From NCBI GenBank assembly GCA_964502465.1, contig CAZCWX010000720.1, forward strand, positions 1-8,607: 8,607 nt of DNA, in the 5' to 3' direction. Position numbers and translations under genes: made by a program. This DNA is from CAZCWX01 sp964502465. Lineage in GTDB: Bacteria > Desulfobacterota > Binatia > Bin18. Every line of letters begins with the position of its first letter. Within the stretch, counting starts at the first letter, position 1. Below, piece after piece: positions 6,886 to 8,607 of the stretch. The notes under the pieces were generated by a model, which made no database searches, was not told the origin of the DNA, and was given only the letters and a program-made list of their open reading frames with translations.

Positions 6886-7140
6886 GTGCCCACACATAAC
6901 ACGTTGAGACGTTTTCTGCATCATTGGTTTCGGCGTGAAACGGTCACCCGCGCGCTAAAGGTCGCTGGAGTGGTAGGCCCTATCCTGACGGTGATTAACC
7001 AGTATGACGTGCTCTTACGTCTGGACTTTTCCCCACGATTATTGGCCAAGATCCTGTTAACCTTTGTCGTCCCTTACAGTGTGTCCTCGTTTTCCTCGGC
7101 GCGCGCCTACATGGATAGCGAAAGACAAAACCGTCACTAG
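6886..7140 (+). CDS. nrtS: NrtS-like nitrate/nitrite transporter (84 aa)
   Basis: Small inner-membrane protein of the NrtS type, a family shown in marine cyanobacteria to carry nitrate and nitrite. Two membrane helices match that family: residues 23-44 (ALKVAGVVGPILTVINQYDVLL) with the typical G-x-I-L-x-x-I-N-x-x-D pattern, and residues 52-73, containing KILLTFVVPYSVSSFSS, which resembles the family's conserved KLLLTYLVPYCVSTY-type helix. The N-terminus (1-22) is basic and amphipathic, the tail polar. An in-frame stop at 6874 leaves GTG at 6886 as the first usable start; AGCAGG lies just before it, a weak ribosome binding site. So small a protein must act as an oligomer. No nitrate reductase or assimilation gene is visible nearby. 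Its stop codon overlaps that of the convergent phosphotransferase. Confidence 0.78.
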   Translation: MPTHNTLRRFLHHWFRRETVTRALKVAGVVGPILTVINQYDVLLRLDFSPRLLAKILLTFVVPYSVSSFSSARAYMDSERQNRH

Positions 7141-8207
7141 ACCCCCTGCTCCACTACGACCCAGGCAGCAGCCGATAGCTCTCGACATCTGTCGCGACGG
7201 GAGAGTGCAGCGGGCGAACTGGCATTCCCCTCCAAACCACGCTTGTACACACCCTGAGAGATGGCAGCCAGACGAAACAGTGAAAGCACAACATAGAATT
7301 TCCAGTTGTCGATTTTCGCTCGGCCTGTTTGTGCGCAGTAACGCGTAATGTACTCTTCTTCAGACGGGATCCCATAGCTGGCATCATGAAGACTGACGAT
7401 ATCGCCCCGCATGGGGTCAGAAACATGGTAGGGCAAGCAGTTATAGGCCACATCTGACAGCGGTGCGCCCAAGGTACTGAGTTCCCAATCGAGCACGGCT
7501 AAGACACGTGGTTCAGTGGGGTGAAAAATCAGATTCTCTAGCCGGTAATCGCCATGGGCGATGGTGGTCTCACTGTCGTCCGGTATATGTTCTGGCAGCC
7601 AGGCCATCAGTTTATCCATTGCTGGCAAATCCTCGGTTTTACTCGCTTCATACTGTTGGGACCAACGGCTCACTTGTCGAGCAAGGTATCCACCCACGCG
7701 CCCATAGTTTTCCAGGCCCACCGCTCGATAATCGACCAGATGAAGCTTCGCCAGCGTATCGATCATCGCCTCATAGATTGCGCGCCGCTCTGCTGGCTCC
7801 ATATCAGGCAAGGCATAGGTCCGTAGCACTCGTCCCTCAACGAAGTCCATAATGTAGAAAGCCGTCCCGATCACCGCAGGGTCCTCACAGAGAATCCGCG
7901 CCTTTGCAACAGGAACGTCCGTCTGTCCCAGCGCTGCGATCACACGGAATTCACGATCGACGGCATGAGCAGAAGGAAGGAGTTTACCAGGCGGTTTCTT
8001 GCGCAGCACGTAACGCTGTTGCGCTCCATCGGTCAGGATAAAGGTCGGGTTGGACATCCCCCCCTCAACCTGCGCGACATACAGAGGCGGAGCAAAGCCT
8101 GCAACGTTGGCAAGGAGGTAGCGCTCCAGACGGTTCTCATCGAAGCGATGCTGGTCGAGTACCGGTGTCGTCTCTGTCGTCAGAGACACTGCTGCAGTTA
8201 TGCTCAT
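7137..8207 (-). CDS. ACAD10/11-like phosphotransferase, APH superfamily (356 aa)
   Basis: Cytoplasmic kinase of the aminoglycoside-phosphotransferase (APH) fold, in the ACAD10/11-like branch. Seen: a nucleotide loop GGMSNPTF (49-56), lysine in YVLRKKPPG (66-74), the Brenner motif HGDYRLEN (218-225) with the catalytic Asp220, and the metal-binding DWELSTLGAPLSDVAY (240-255). Length is normal for the branch. Known: related domains in human ACAD10/11 and in LvaA of Pseudomonas phosphorylate 4-hydroxyacyl-CoAs so that an acyl-CoA dehydrogenase-type partner can remove the phosphate. Inferred: a role in hydroxy-acid or fatty-acid breakdown, not antibiotic resistance. No acyl-CoA dehydrogenase lies within the window. 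The start at 8207 follows a G-rich AAGGGGG. It lies 97 bp downstream of the phosphatase gene on the same strand and may share its transcript. Confidence 0.93.
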   Translation of the reverse strand: MSITAAVSLTTETTPVLDQHRFDENRLERYLLANVAGFAPPLYVAQVEGGMSNPTFILTDGAQQRYVLRKKPPGKLLPSAHAVDREFRVIAALGQTDVPVAKARILCEDPAVIGTAFYIMDFVEGRVLRTYALPDMEPAERRAIYEAMIDTLAKLHLVDYRAVGLENYGRVGGYLARQVSRWSQQYEASKTEDLPAMDKLMAWLPEHIPDDSETTIAHGDYRLENLIFHPTEPRVLAVLDWELSTLGAPLSDVAYNCLPYHVSDPMRGDIVSLHDASYGIPSEEEYITRYCAQTGRAKIDNWKFYVVLSLFRLAAISQGVYKRGLEGNASSPAALSRRDRCRELSAAAWVVVEQGV

Positions 8208-8228
8208 GCCACGCCCCCTTCTTTCTCA

Positions 8229-8278
8229 CTGGTCAGTGTCAGGCTTTTCCTGTCTTCAAGCACTCTCTGTCAGAGTAT
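8229..8278. promoter_or_regulatory. Two short inverted repeats upstream of the phosphotransferase gene
   Basis: CACTG-GT-CAGTG (8229-8240) lies 21 bases before the phosphotransferase start, a good place for a repressor operator. ACTCT-CTGTC-AGAGT (8264-8268/8274-8278) lies further upstream and overlaps a minus-strand TATACT that could be a -10 box, though no matching -35 is seen. Both repeats are short enough to occur by chance. Confidence 0.25.
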
Positions 8279-8304
8279 ACAAAGGAGGGAGGAGAAGCGA
8301 TGAC

Positions 8305-8607
8305 CTACAAGATCTCGGTTGAGCGTTGGTGGCCGAGTTCGACGACACGCAGTTCCCCACTGACACATTGCAACACCGTGCAGGAACAATGATCTGGCTC
8401 AAAACACGTCACCTGATCATCTCCTATTGCCACACCTACCGCCGTATTAATCGCGACAAAATGTGTCGTGATCACGGTCGAGGTTTGCAGTCCACGCAAG
8501 AAGGAAACAACCGTGTTCCGCCAGTCTTGATACCCCTGTGGGAGATCACTCCAACACTGCCGCAGCATCTGTCGTACCCAGGTTGCACGGGCTTGCAGGT
8601 CTGTCGT
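8305..8607 (-). CDS. Histidine phosphatase (phosphoglycerate-mutase-like) family protein, C-terminal part
   Basis: The minus-strand frame is open from the window edge to a TAG at 8305, giving the last 100 residues; the start and the N-terminal RHG catalytic motif lie outside. The segment WRNTVVSFLRGLQTSTVITTHFVAIN carries the second catalytic histidine (THF, residue 49 of this fragment), matching the late 'SH-G' site of the family. GDDQVTCFEPDHCSCTVLQ, followed by a strand GELRVVELG, is the usual C-terminal layout of these broad-specificity phosphomonoesterases. Substrate unknown. On the minus strand it precedes the ACAD10/11-like kinase by 97 bp, so a kinase-phosphatase pair in one transcript is possible. 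An internal ATG at 8568 is not the true start because the homology continues upstream of it. Confidence 0.8.
   Translation of the reverse strand, partial: TTDLQARATWVRQMLRQCWSDLPQGYQDWRNTVVSFLRGLQTSTVITTHFVAINTAVGVAIGDDQVTCFEPDHCSCTVLQCVSGELRVVELGHQRSTEIL

Noticed and set aside
7137..8207. Aminoglycoside resistance gene
   Set aside because: The fold is APH, but the Brenner and DWELSTLGAPLSDVAY motifs and length match the ACAD10/11-like metabolic branch and not drug-modifying enzymes.
8300..8392. Plus-strand frame of 30 codons starting at 8300 after a strong AGGAGGGAGGAG ribosome-binding-like run
   Set aside because: It lies antisense to the end of the histidine phosphatase frame, which has clear family motifs; the short product (MTYKISVERWW...) resembles nothing known, and the purine run may be chance.

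Overview
The window (about 8.6 kb, mid-50s % GC by eye) looks like a chromosomal stretch from a Gram-negative-type environmental bacterium. It encodes exported proteins with signal peptides, a periplasmic-type c cytochrome, a nitrate/nitrite transporter of the NrtS type and an ACAD10/11-like kinase linked to acyl-CoA metabolism. The sequence alone does not fix the taxon; an uncultured lineage such as Tectomicrobia, NC10 or a deltaproteobacteria-like group would fit, but that is a guess. I see no rRNA, tRNA or CRISPR array.

Left part (1-1149): a compact, highly base-paired segment (116-275) ends in stacked hairpins with the 'GAAGCCCCC...GGGGG' arrangement typical of the right end / omega-RNA region of IS200/IS605-type elements, but no tnpB reading frame is visible next to it. 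After a structured leader comes a 142-residue protein: short coiled coil, Lys/Pro-rich histone-H1-like linker, C-terminal winged helix. About 310 bp without a convincing gene follow.

Centre (1150-4584): the dominant gene encodes a 1144-residue fusion of a TM0106-type RecB/Cas4-like nuclease, a helix-hairpin-helix segment, an RNase-H-fold (DEDD-type) nuclease and a complete Dna2/Upf1-like SF1B helicase. All catalytic motifs look intact, but the cysteines that hold the 4Fe-4S cluster in many relatives are missing. With the DNA-binding-type protein upstream it is the best candidate here for an uncharacterised nucleic-acid processing or defence module.

Right part (4652-8607): an assortment of short metabolic or envelope genes on both strands. 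These are a mono-haem cytochrome c (-), a divergent exported FxLYD-like protein (+), an unusual QueE with a CX14CX2C cluster motif (-), a 59-residue two-helix membrane protein followed by NrtS (+, probably one transcript), and on the minus strand a histidine-phosphatase (cut by the window end) followed by an ACAD10/11-like phosphotransferase. NrtS and the phosphotransferase converge so tightly that one CTAG supplies both stop codons.
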